A DNA stretch of 64,000 nt, from assembly GCA_028274465.1 (NCBI GenBank), contig CM051456.1:14783745-14847744 (forward strand), read 5' to 3'. The DNA comes from Plantago ovata. Its lineage: Eukaryota; Streptophyta; Magnoliopsida; Lamiales; Plantaginaceae. The position numbers and the translations under genes are program-made. Shown here one piece after another: positions 47,760 through 58,300 of this stretch. The stretch's first letter is position 1, and every line of letters starts with the position of its first letter. The notes beneath the pieces were generated by a model. It was not told where the DNA came from, ran no database searches, and worked only from the letters and a program-made list of their open reading frames with translations.

Positions 47760-48110
47760 CATCTCGTTAAAACAGTAACAAACAACGTTAAAACCAAAAC
47801 TTGGACTTAATAACCTGAAAAACCATTAAAACTACAATTTGGACTTAATAACTTAAAACGGTAACATACGACGTTAAAACCAAAATTTACGGTGGTAAAA
47901 ACAATAACTTATGGTGTTAAAACTTCACATTGCACTTAATAACTTAAAACAGTAATAGACGCCGTTAAAAACTCTAACGTACGGTGTTAAAATTGTAACG
48001 TGCGGTGTTAAAATTAAATCCCCCACTTGGACTTAATATATTAAAAACAACAATAAAAATACTATATTTATGGTTTTAAGTAACCATGTTATAGTTTTTA
48101 ACGTCATTTA
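47760..48110. repeat. Degenerate tandem GTTAAAAC-type repeats
   Basis: Upstream of LINE ORF1, variants of acggtgttaaaa and cttggacttaataacttaaaa recur irregularly every 20-60 bases. They could be the decayed LINE 5' untranslated region or an unrelated simple array. Confidence 0.5.
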
Positions 48111-48381
48111 TTATGATGTTTAAATAAAATTCTGTGAGACTTGTTCTCTATATAAAAAAATTGACTTTCATAAATATTAAGAAAACCTTGACTTTCTCGA
48201 GACTTTAGCATTCTTAATTCATAGAAATAATATATTTCCCTAAAAAGTAATAATTTGTTTCAAAATATTTTATGATTAGAAAGAATCGCTTGTCACGCCT
48301 ATGCATGGCACGCGTATTCTAATAACGTTGTATAACAAAATATCGAATTTGAATACCCCATTGCAAATAAAAAGCTTATTG

Positions 48382-48520
48382 GTAAGGCACTCAACTTAAA
48401 TCCTTATAAAGTACAAATAAAATAAATTTTCATTAATTTGAAATGCCCGGCCCAATAGTAATAGTAAGGCGCTCAACTTAAATCCTTATGATACGCGTAC
48501 AAATAAGATATTTCCATGGA
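48382..48520 (+). repeat. Two-copy duplication upstream of the NAC gene
   Basis: gtaaggcactcaactta at 48382 recurs as gtaaggcgctcaactta at 48463. Both are followed by aatccttat and gtacaaata, a period of about 81 bases. It lies in the proximal promoter region. Confidence 0.6.
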
Positions 48521-48571
48521 TTCTCTAATTACCAAATTTAGGATTCTTTTACCATATTTAAGATTCCTATC

Positions 48572-48579
48572 TATATATA
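48572..48579 (+). promoter_or_regulatory. TATA box of the NAC gene
   Basis: TATATATA-type box 77-84 bases before the ATG at 48656. It puts the start of transcription near 48605, downstream of the in-frame ATG at 48581, and so favours 48656 as the translation start. Confidence 0.6.
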
Positions 48580-48655
48580 CATGTTGTCTTCTTCAGAGAT
48601 CGTTTGTTCAATTCAAGTTACTAGACAGAGAATTAGAGTTCGAGCAACAGCAATA

Positions 48656-49891
48656 ATGGAGGATTCTGGTCGAGTTACTCGTGGGTTTGGGTATAGGTTT
48701 GTGCCGTGGGATGAGGAGCTGATCGAGTTACTGAATCTGTATGTCGAGAAGAAGGCGAAAGGCGAGGCGTTCCCTGGAGAATATCCAATCCTGGAGAAGG
48801 ATTTATACGCAGATAAACTTCCCTGGGAATTGTTCTCTGATGCCGATCCATGGCAGCGTACCAAGGACAAGAAGAAGACCATCTATGCTTTCTGCAAATT
48901 AACGTCTCTCGGTAAGAAACGCAAGTCAAGAACAGTTGGATGTGGTTTCTGGGATGGTAAGACGAAGACGACTCAAATCAAGAACTCAAGTAAACAAAAC
49001 ATTGGTCAGAAGAGGAGTTTTACGTTCAAAACTAAAGATGGACAACTGGAGGCGAACAGGGGAAAGTGGATTATTCATGAGTTCTCGGTTGATCGTAGCG
49101 ATGTTGTTTTATGCGAGATTACCACCAACAATGACGTCGTTGATGAGGATCTGAGTTTGTTGGTTGTCAATCATGATGGTAGAAAGAGGAAATCTGTTGA
49201 GACCTTGGATTTCGATGATTATGGTGTCATGAATAAGAGGCAGAACTGTCAACAACACGGAGATTTGCAAGTTTTGACGATGCCGGAATCAGCTGCTGGA
49301 CAAGTTGTTATTCCCCCAAATTCGCAGTTATCAGTTCAATTTCCTAATGAAGCGTGTCAAGATCCATGTGTGCAAGAGGAGCAGCGGCAGCATCAGCTTC
49401 CCGGATATGATAATAGTGGAGTTTTGAACATCAGTGACTATAGTTTTGACATGACTCAAGTTATTTCCTCACAATTCCAGCCATGGTCGTTTGATAACCA
49501 GGCGTACGAGGGTTTGTTTGCCACCGATAATTGTTACGGGGATCCTTCACAGAATCAAGAAATTCCCTCACAGCCCCAGCCAATGTCTGATAACCAGGCG
49601 GCGTACGAGGGTGCATTCTCAGCTGCCAACAACCCTGTCCAGAATCAAGAAACTTCCACACAAATCCAGCCATGGTCGTTTGATAACCAAGCATACGAGG
49701 GTCTGTTTGCCGCCAACAATTGTTACACGGATCCTATCCAGAATAAAGAAAATTCCTCATCTCCAACATCAGTACTACTGCCCGAGGAAGATTATGGTTT
49801 AGAGATCGCATCATCAACAGTTGAAACCCCGCTGCAAAGCTTGAGTGCTCAGGAGTGGAAGGCGCTGTTGGACGAAATATCTTTTGATTAA
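48656..49891 (+). CDS. Atypical single-exon NAC domain protein
   Basis: 411 residues from ATG 48656. An in-frame ATG at 48581 would add 25 residues but probably lies upstream of the transcript. The NAC/NAM domain covers about residues 10-155: GFGYRFVPWDEELIELLNLYV, a diverged GFRFHPTDEEL start; then ILEKDLYADKLPWELF, a C subdomain GCGFWDGKTKTTQIKN, and GKWIIHEFSV. Canonical NAC genes usually have introns and a stricter consensus (WYFF, GYWKATG). Here both are altered, so DNA binding is uncertain. The C-terminal half is Gln/Asn/Ser-rich, typical of an activation domain, and has three tandem repeats around QPWSFDNQAYEGLFA (bases 49470-49755). No stop or frameshift interrupts it. Confidence 0.85.
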   Translation: MEDSGRVTRGFGYRFVPWDEELIELLNLYVEKKAKGEAFPGEYPILEKDLYADKLPWELFSDADPWQRTKDKKKTIYAFCKLTSLGKKRKSRTVGCGFWDGKTKTTQIKNSSKQNIGQKRSFTFKTKDGQLEANRGKWIIHEFSVDRSDVVLCEITTNNDVVDEDLSLLVVNHDGRKRKSVETLDFDDYGVMNKRQNCQQHGDLQVLTMPESAAGQVVIPPNSQLSVQFPNEACQDPCVQEEQRQHQLPGYDNSGVLNISDYSFDMTQVISSQFQPWSFDNQAYEGLFATDNCYGDPSQNQEIPSQPQPMSDNQAAYEGAFSAANNPVQNQETSTQIQPWSFDNQAYEGLFAANNCYTDPIQNKENSSSPTSVLLPEEDYGLEIASSTVETPLQSLSAQEWKALLDEISFD

Positions 49892-50628
49892 ATTGTTTTT
49901 AGGTGATAAGCTAGCATCCTAGCTTTAATTTACTCTGCTGGACACTGTTTTTGTTTAATGAAGTAAATTATTATGTCATGACTTCGAGTATTAATGCAAC
50001 TGTGTTTTGTGATCTACTTTCTTCGATTCTGTTAGTGCAGTTGTGTTTCGTGATCTACTTGCTTCGATTTTGTAACTGTCATTATTAATGTTCTTGTGTT
50101 GTTCGTCCAGTACCGTGGACTGCGGTGCATCTCATCCCCCCAATCCTCATTCTACTCCAACTCTATTAATGCTTGGCCTAAATGAGTAGTAACAAACAAG
50201 ATTTCTACAAGTTGCAGAACTGAAAAAAAACATGGCAAACTAGGAAGTTAGAAAAAAATAACCAAAAAATTCATTGCTAGACTTCGTCTTAACTCACTGT
50301 CAAACAGACTATTATTTGCCCAGGTTAACTATGATGAAGATTCTCTCATACTTGCAGGAAGCTAATTAGCATGCAATATTTTTGGACAGAAACAATCATG
50401 CCAGAAATTAATAAGAGCTGCAAAACAATATTTTCACAAGTTTCTCTGTTTCTCATCTAAGAAAGCCACTTTAACCGGCTTTCAAGAACCTTAGCAATTT
50501 CGGAAATGCTTACACTATAAACTGTGAAGTATACACAAATGACATCAATTATGTGTTCTACACTTTTCTTCTTTTCTATACCAGCTTACAATAGTATTGA
50601 CCCAAAAAGCAATTAGGAAAGCAGTACA
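49892..50628. other. Region 3' of the NAC gene
   Basis: Includes the NAC 3' untranslated region. A short direct repeat lies at about 49997-50075 (gcaactgtgttttgtgatctacttkcttcgatt-like, twice). No other gene seen. Confidence 0.45.
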
Positions 50629-51213
50629 TCAGTTTGGCTCACCAACTCCGCCTCTGGAGACACTATATTCTCTCGCTATGCCACGCGCAAGGGAGTTACA
50701 GTTGCATGACACAAAACCATATTCAATGAAAGCAAAGTTGGCAGATAAAGACACAATTTCAGAAACCACAGAGCTAACTAAATAACTATCAACCTGTTTT
50801 TGCTGCATAGAATATTGCATCATATCAACTAGAACTTTACAATCTGATTCAATGCAGATCTTCAGCCATTTCTTTACGGTCGCAAACAAAATGGATTCTC
50901 GCACTGCATAAGCGTCTGCAAGTGTTGGTGCAATGTACCCAGAAATAAGAACTTGTCGCCATGCTAGAACTTGACCAGTATGATCTCTTGCAACTATGCC
51001 GAGACCTGTTGCAGTACCCCCAAAAATATGAGTTGCACTACAATTGAGTATAATGATCCCATCTGCAGGAGCCACCAAAGAATGAGGAACCGTCCCCTGC
51101 CTCTCTCCGGAAACAAGCTGCTGGTTCCTGTTGAACCAGTGCACCCACATAAGAAGAACTGATGCTAAATCCCTTGTTCCAAAATCAAGTTTACAAAGGA
51201 GCATAATAGACAA
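50629..51213 (-). CDS. RNase H-like (RVT_3) domain protein, probably retroelement-derived
   Basis: An open frame of 194 residues with the plant LINE-type RNase H fold: a first-strand Asp in APADGIIILN, then GLGIVARDHTGQVLAWR, an acidic residue in DAYAVRESILFA and Asp in IESDCKVLVDMM. The upstream part VLLMWVHWFNRNQQLV matches the linker that precedes this domain in LINE ORF2 proteins. No reverse transcriptase is next to it. It could be a small independent gene of the 'ribonuclease H-like' class common in plants or a retroelement leftover. The frame is uninterrupted. The true start is unclear; an internal start or an upstream exon is possible. Confidence 0.55.
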   Translation of the reverse strand: MSIMLLCKLDFGTRDLASVLLMWVHWFNRNQQLVSGERQGTVPHSLVAPADGIIILNCSATHIFGGTATGLGIVARDHTGQVLAWRQVLISGYIAPTLADAYAVRESILFATVKKWLKICIESDCKVLVDMMQYSMQQKQVDSYLVSSVVSEIVSLSANFAFIEYGFVSCNCNSLARGIAREYSVSRGGVGEPN

Positions 51214-51378
51214 AACATGATATATTCAACTTTGCCAACAATTTCAATGAAGTGAACTAATACATATCTAGCATGCAAATTATGAAATCACAAGCACACT
51301 AAAGCATACTCTTAAAGTAAATGACCGATAATCCATGTTTTACTACATAAGGAAATGTGGGATTACACTCCAAGGAAT

Positions 51379-53012
51379 TCAAAGATCAATATTACTACGC
51401 AGAAAAGGTTGACGCAAAAGGGCTTGCCTGAGATCAACATTAGCTTTGTTTTTCTCCATAACCAATTCCGTCACCACCTTCTCTAACTCTTTTATCATTA
51501 AAACTTGGCCATTAAGCTCTTGTCCAGAAGAATCTTCAAGGGCCTTCAGATCCTTCTCCAGTTTGAGCTGCATGGGCTCAACCTACACTGAATGGGCTTT
51601 CCACCCATCAGCATAAGCTCTATTCTTCTCTTTAACCAATTCATCCACCTTCTCCTCAACTTGGACATTAAGCACTTTTCTTTCCTCGGATTCTTTACAA
51701 GAAGACTCCTTGAAGGCCTTGAGATCATCCTCGAATTTACGTAGAACAGGCAATATCTCGACCAACTGAGTTTGCATCCCATCAGCATAAGCTGTGTTCT
51801 TCTCCTTAACCAGTCCCGCTACACTATCCTCTAATTTTTTTTATCTCCAAATCTTCTCGTTGTATTGCCGATGAAGCACTTCTCTGTCCTTGTCATCTTT
51901 ACTAGAGGAATCCATGAGGTTCTTGATATCATTCTCCAATTTACGCAGCATGGGATCAACTTCATCAGAACAGGCTTGCCATCCATCAACATAAGCACTG
52001 TGCTTTTCGTCAACCAATAATTTTGCCACCTTCTCCTCTAAATTTCTTATCACTAGATCCTTCTCTTTAATTTGGCCATTAAAAACTTTTGTTTCCCCGG
52101 ATTGTTTACGAGAGGAGTCCTTAGGGGCCTTGACAACAGCAGAAGCCTTGTTCTTTTCCTTGACCAATTTTTCCTCTAACTCTTTTATCACTAGATCATT
52201 CCCACTGCATTTGGCATTAAGCTCTTGTATTACCTCACATGTTTTAGATGAAGAATGCTTTAAGGACTTGAGATCCTCCTCTGGTTTACGCAAAAGGAAC
52301 TCAGCTTTCTCCAAACGAGATTGACTCTCATCGAACTTCTGTTGGACGTCCTTGAGTTTTGTTACTATCCTTGAGCTTGTTATGCGAGGCTACAAGACAA
52401 CTCTGCAACAAAAAAAACGCAAATATGTTATCTTTCTTGCAGACAAGGCAATGAAGTATCACGATAAGTACTTTCATGCATTACCTTCACTGTATCATGC
52501 ATAAAACCCTGAATCGAACCGGGGGAGCCAGCCATCATACGTCCCCCAGTTTCGGACTGGCTCAAAATAGACGCCTTAGGTGTTGCTCTGTGCTCGCTCT
52601 GTGTGAGAACAAGAGCACATTTGACAAGATATGGTAATTAATATTTGTATGCAATTCCAAAACATTCAAGAAATCTCAATGAAAGAAGAATCACAATAAT
52701 TCGTTGCCAACAGTTTAAGTCCATTCTTGATGCAACAATACGAATGGCAGAATGAAAAACGGCATCAGCTAACATGGAATTCAAGAAGTTTTGCACAGTG
52801 GTAATCGTTATATCCATAAGAGATGACTGTATTGATAAGAAATTAACAACGAAAAACCCTAATAAAAAACTGAATACGGGTTTAACCAAAACCTGGGGAC
52901 GAGGGTTCACTAGCTGCTCATCAATGGTGGAGGACTCACTCAGGGCAAGAAGTGTTTTACCAACTTGATTCAATTCATCCCCATAAGAATCTTCACCAAC
53001 ACGAGAAACCAT
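51379..53012 (-). pseudogene. Decayed coiled-coil gene with repeated modules
   Basis: Exon 1 (53012-52893, 40 codons from MVSRVGEDSYG) and exon 2 (52598-52485, 38 codons) join in phase 0 with good GT-AG borders. Exon 3 starts at 52402 and should lead into a long Lys/Glu/Leu-rich coiled-coil. About five modules of 60-68 residues can be aligned on LRKLEnDLK.LkDSS...LEEKV..LVKEKN.AYADGW. The frame is broken: a one-base shift near 52365, a paired -1/+1 shift at 51840-51860 that exposes TAA, and an in-frame TAG at 51583. I recognise no known family. It could be a functional gene with errors in this sequence, but several independent lesions favour a pseudogene. Confidence 0.5.
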
Positions 53013-53780
53013 TCTTCCAACTATGGAAAAAAGAAAAAAGATCCCAAATGAAACTGTAACCAGGTTCAAGAAATCAAAGCTGAGAGAGTGAAACTTACAA
53101 TGGAAAGATTGCAGGTTTCCGAAATGACTACGCGAAACCGTTGTGATCGTACAAGACTTGAAGAAGCTGTGAGCAAGGTGAGTGGCGAAAGTGAAGGTAA
53201 AAAAAAAAACAGAGTAACTAACTTCTACTTTTACAGAGAAAAATGATAGAGAAGGAAATTCTGAAACCCTATTGATTTGGGTAGTCTAACTATTATAGCC
53301 TGGGGTACAACTCAAATTGGTGTATCTTTTCGGGGCAAATCTTCTGCTTTTCGGTGTATGGCTTTAATACAATAAACTTTTATATTTCAGACAAAGTGTT
53401 GGTTCTCTGAATTTGTAAGATGGCACCTGAAACAACATCATGTTAACAAGATATTTAAAAAGTGCAGACAGCAGGTAAGAACTTGAGGAGCTGATAAACT
53501 TTTATTCAACCAAGAACACCTTTAAAACCACATAATGTTAACAAGATCTACAGAAGCCCTGCACATAACACCAATCGTTATCGATTTGGTCAGAAAGTTA
53601 GCCTTCAACCTGCTCACAGCATATAATAAAATGTTAAAACCATTATATTCCAGAAAATTGAACAATCAAGAAAATCAAAGTTCCATTGGTGAAATAATGT
53701 TAAAACATTAAACATAATCAAAATAAATTCATAGAAAAGAAAACTCAACTTAGAAAAAGAAAAGTGTGTATTTGTAAGCA
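53013..53780. other. Promoter side of the coiled-coil gene and spacer
   Basis: An AT-rich spacer. Part should be the 5' leader and promoter of the minus-strand coiled-coil gene (53012). No other gene seen. Confidence 0.4.
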
Positions 53781-53792
53781 TAACCTAGAGGT

Positions 53793-54275
53793 CTAACAGG
53801 GTGGAACATTAAGGCTAACGATACAGCAGCGAATAAATTCATTCTTGTTGCAGAATGAGGTGTGAATTTTATAACAGAAAGAGGCTAAAGTACGGAACTC
53901 TGCCTTCGAATTCGTAGTTGGGACCTCCTCGAACACCTTGATCCAAATACCACGATGGTAAGGTTCATAGAAGGGGCAACCGCCACGAACCATGTCATGT
54001 TCTATTAGTAAGGAAGTGACAAAATAACAGAAGAAGCGGCCACCCAAGTGAAAAAATTCTCTCCAGGGAATAAAACAATCATTAGTGAAAAATGTGAGCT
54101 CTTGTAGTTCCTCTTCCGTCGCCATGACTTCACCCTGGGTGGGTTCGCTGTACAACCATTCTGGTTTATTTCTAATTTTAACCAACTCTAAGGTATTACG
54201 ATCTTCAGGGAAACAATCAATCAGAGTACGACAATCATATGGAATGTCTCCATGATTTGGACACTGCAAGGACAT
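53793..54275 (-). CDS. Orphan ORF, hypothetical protein
   Basis: An open frame of 160 residues, or 110 if translation starts at MATEEELQEL (ATG 54125-54123). A TATATAAA-like box at about 54289-54296 on the minus strand is only about 20 bases from the first ATG, which favours the shorter form. The product is rich in Phe, Cys and Glu, with segments such as WREFFHLGGRFFCYF and GCPFYEPYHRGIW. No family was recognised, and no signal peptide or membrane span is clear. It may be a lineage-specific gene, a fragment or chance. Confidence 0.35.
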   Translation of the reverse strand: MSLQCPNHGDIPYDCRTLIDCFPEDRNTLELVKIRNKPEWLYSEPTQGEVMATEEELQELTFFTNDCFIPWREFFHLGGRFFCYFVTSLLIEHDMVRGGCPFYEPYHRGIWIKVFEEVPTTNSKAEFRTLASFCYKIHTSFCNKNEFIRCCIVSLNVPPC

Positions 54276-54297
54276 CTAGCTACCTTTTTCTTTATAT

Positions 54298-55121
54298 ATC
54301 ATCCGTGTGTGTCGAAATTGTTGGTTGTGGCCTTGATGACCTAAATCAGTATCTACTTTTTTTTATATAATAAAAAAGTGGACTGCTATCTCCTCCCAAA
54401 ATTATTTTCAAGGCCCTGTTCACACACAACTTTTATTCTCATAAAAGCTCATTTTAATGCTTTTTAATTCATTTTATTCATTTTTTAAGCTAAATCTGGG
54501 AGGTTGCGGCTGGAAAATTTAAGCTTTGGTATGTTTTTTGAATCCCTGTAATCATCATTAGTGCAGTTCTAATTTTATGCTGAGATTGAGCAATCACTCC
54601 AACAACTCCCACAATCTCAGACTAAATCACAGCTCCAAGAATCAATCTAAATATAGTAGGGAGTTGGACGTAGGGAGTATGAGGTTTTCTACACAAATTG
54701 GAAAATAATTTAAAGATACAAGCACATTTTCACTCTTAAACCAAGACCATGAAACAAGATGAATGCATGCGTGCCTGGTGCCCCAATCGAGTCATATAAA
54801 TCTCATACAGATGCTCAAAGAACGCTGAGTCAGGAGAGTAACAAGTACCAGTAGTATTACTTCTATGAAATATGATGAGGCAAGTAGCGATTAAGTAGCC
54901 AAGGAACTACGAGCTCAGTAGCTTGAGACCCGCGAGTAAATTGCACCAGTGATTTCATTGAATGACTTGAACAACAGCTCACAAGGAAGATCTAATACCA
55001 AAAGTCAAACGCACCTAGAGAACAAATGCTCACATAACAGTTCTATAACATCTCGAATAAAAGCAACAATCTTGAAACTAGAGAGCTCAAGATAAAAGTT
55101 CACAGACGTATAATTGCTCAG
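54298..55121. other. Spacer between orphan ORF and CPL4
   Basis: No gene seen. A segment at about 54410-54560 starts with aaggccctgttcacac, a motif often found at plant transposon ends, but no matching partner was found. Confidence 0.4.
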
Positions 55122-55197
55122 GTACTAATTCAGGTTAGTGTTATATAGTACTAATTCAGGTTAGTGTTATATAGTACTAATTCAGAAGTACTATATA
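55122..55197 (+). repeat. 26-bp tandem repeat, three copies
   Basis: Units start with gtactaattcag at 55122, 55148 and 55174. The first two are identical over 26 bases; the third diverges after 12 bases. It lies about 150 bases beyond the CPL4 stop codon. Confidence 0.9.
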
Positions 55198-55340
55198 CCA
55201 CTGGAGCTCCTCCGTGAAGTTAAGCTATTCACTGCCAACCACTAGAAATAGGTAGGCGAAGATCTCTCCCGTGGGCAAACTTGTTAATATGGTTTAGATG
55301 ATAGATCGACTAAGATATGGAGGCTTGAAGTGAGAACAGA

Positions 55341-58300
55341 TCATTTGTTCTTTGCTTCCTGAACAGGGAACTTTTCTTCAGGCTGCTTTTGCCACATATA
55401 GTTCGAAGCTTCAATCCACTTTGGACTCACCAGAAATTTGTTCTCTCTAGTTGCCCAACGGGATTTATCAGTTCCTGCATCCATTGAAACCACGTGTGTC
55501 ACAGATGGGTCGAGTTCTGTTGAGCATGTAGCTCCGAGTAGCTCAGCAGTTCTCCACAGGTGATGATTCTCAGCCAAGAAATTGGTTGGAAATACGCGGC
55601 TGAAGACCAGTCTGCAATCCTTCAAGACTTCCTTGCGAACTGTTTTTAACACCTGTTGTATGATTGGGAAAAGGACTATTAAAGAATGAAAGTTATAAAA
55701 ACATCACATCACAACACTTGTTGCAATCATCACTGGAAGTAAACACGAAAGCAAGACAAATACTATGATTACAGAGCTGGACAAACCACATTAAAGCAGG
55801 CATCAAGAGCAAGGAGATTATCTATAATTTCTGCAAATTGGCTTACACAAACATGTTAGGTGAAAGCTAAACAATGGCCCTAGTTGAATCATTTCCTTCA
55901 CTTATCCATTATTCTACAAACATTCCCCAAAGTAATCGCAAAAGAGCTGGTAGTTAAACACTTGCATGCCAGAACTATCAAGCTATCACTTACTTTGACC
56001 TACCTTCCCTCCATTCCGAAACACAAAAAGGAAATAAAAACAGAGAGGTGGAATCATGGTAGTCATAACGTATCTCCAAATTGAATAAGTTGCAAAAGCA
56101 TAGATGCTCTTTCTCATTCTGAGAGATTGGGCACCAAACCAGCCAATATAAGAAAATATAGCAGCAAAGCAGAGTAGCAAATATGCATAAAGGTGAAATA
56201 AACAAGATTGAAATTTACCTGCCTCACATCTCGGTCCAGTAAATCATCCTTCAGCTCCTGAAAAAGTTGGAGGCATCATTTATTAACATTTTTTCGGATG
56301 GGGGATTGGGTGAGTTATAGTTAAAACATGGGAAACCATACCGAGTCAAAGAACAAAGAATGTATCCGCTGAAGGACTCTGAGAACAGTAGACAGAGCTC
56401 CTTCTGTCTCACTTTCATCACTTTTCAGTTGAGAGAGTGATTTACAGTTGAAGCCAAAGTGCTTGCAGCTTGAAGCAAAGAAGTGATATCTCTCCATCAA
56501 TATTAAATTTTCCTTGTGCTTTCCCCACACGGCTTCTGTATCATCAAGGATAAGGACAGCACTTTCTTGCCCCAAAACAACATCAAGACCCTTTCGATGC
56601 CTCTGTGTGCAATCCCCCTGAGCAATTACCTTGGAATGGAAATATATACCCCCAGGATCAAGCAAATTTGCCATTTCTAAAGCATAGGGGCGTTCTCCCA
56701 TAGTGTATATGTACATCTCAAACAAATTATTAGCTTTCTTCAAGAAGGTCTGAACGAACGGCCTCAGCTTTGTCATCATTTGCATCCTCTCCACTCTGTA
56801 TAGACTGCTCTTGAGTATGTCTAGTCAATATTGCATATTGTCAAGTGCTGTATTATGGTCTAGTTCTCAGATACGTAAGAGTACAATATTTTACTTATTT
56901 CAAACACATTGATTGAACAAAGCCATGATACAATATGGTAAACAATTTACCAAAATAGAATACAAAGGATAGGAGAAATACAGACTTCAACGCTCCTAAA
57001 TACGGAGATGAGAAAGCGGCAAAATTTTGAGTAACTTCTCATTACATGTATATAAACTACTTTTGTTTTTTAGTTCCATTGGCGAGTCCTATGCAGCATC
57101 ATGTGCAAATCTACATTTACATAGATTCTTGAAAATAGCCTACGGATATTTATGATTTATTTATTGACTTATCTCATCAGATGGTGCAAAGGAAGGTGAA
57201 CAAACATTCTGCTACGGAGCAATGAAGACAGCTCCCTCAGTAACATAACATAACATAATGGCTTTCACTTTTAAGGAGGGATTCGGTAACTTCAACAAGA
57301 TCAGACCTAAAACAACAGATGGCTATAAAATTGCTCAAACGATATAAGATACATTACACAATTTAATGAACGCTGTAATGGCAACAAAATGATAGCCAAA
57401 GTACATGATATTCCAGAAGATTTACCTGGAAAAGGATCTGTCTGTCCATTCAAGTATGCTTCCTCCACTGTTATGTCCCATAGACGAGCTGAATTGAGCA
57501 GCGTGTGGTCCAAATCAAGAATCAAGTAGAGCTTTTTCTGTCTTAACAAACTCTTGAGGTCCTTGTCACGCAGTCGGCCTATCTCATCATTGGATAGCCT
57601 CAAATCCTGCAGGAGATAAATTTCACCCTCATCAGCAATGTTTTCAGTAACGACAGCTGCAAGATATCTAGGTAGATATAATCCATGAACAGATAATAAA
57701 TTGGTTATTTATCCATGGATGTACTCTCATACATTTACTGAAGCATTTTTCCTCCACTGTTATTCCATCTCGTGCCCACTTTGTTACAGGCTCCATACTC
57801 CACCCTCTTTAATTGTCCACATGTTTATGCTACTTGTCAAAAGAATGCAATCCTACTTATTCTATCTGGGTCTTGGCCATTTGATTTAAAATTCTTGTGG
57901 GAAATTATAAACAATGAAATTTGAGAGAGAAGGAATTAGTTGATTGAAAGCACACTAAGAAACAGCTATAACGCATTCAAAGATTTGGCATTGTTAATAG
58001 TATTCGGAAAGTTTAACCACGTTTTGAGGCAATTAACCTTGTGTATGTAGCCAAATGCAACACCAGATTCATCATCCATCTTTTGTCCACACATCATGCA
58101 CATTCCAGCATAAACACCAGGATGTGTACATTTTACCTTTCCATCAGATAGTGCTGCACAAGAATCATACACCAGATGAAAGATCAGGCGACATAAATAT
58201 ATGTTTAAAACCAAGAATGTTTATTAAATATATGTTCCATAGAGTCGCAACTATCTTGAACGGCTTGAGAAAGTTATAAAATAAAATGTTATTGATAGAT

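Noticed and set aside
54410..54560. Transposon suggested by the ggccctgttcacac end motif
   Set aside because: No matching inverted end or target duplication was found within several hundred bases.
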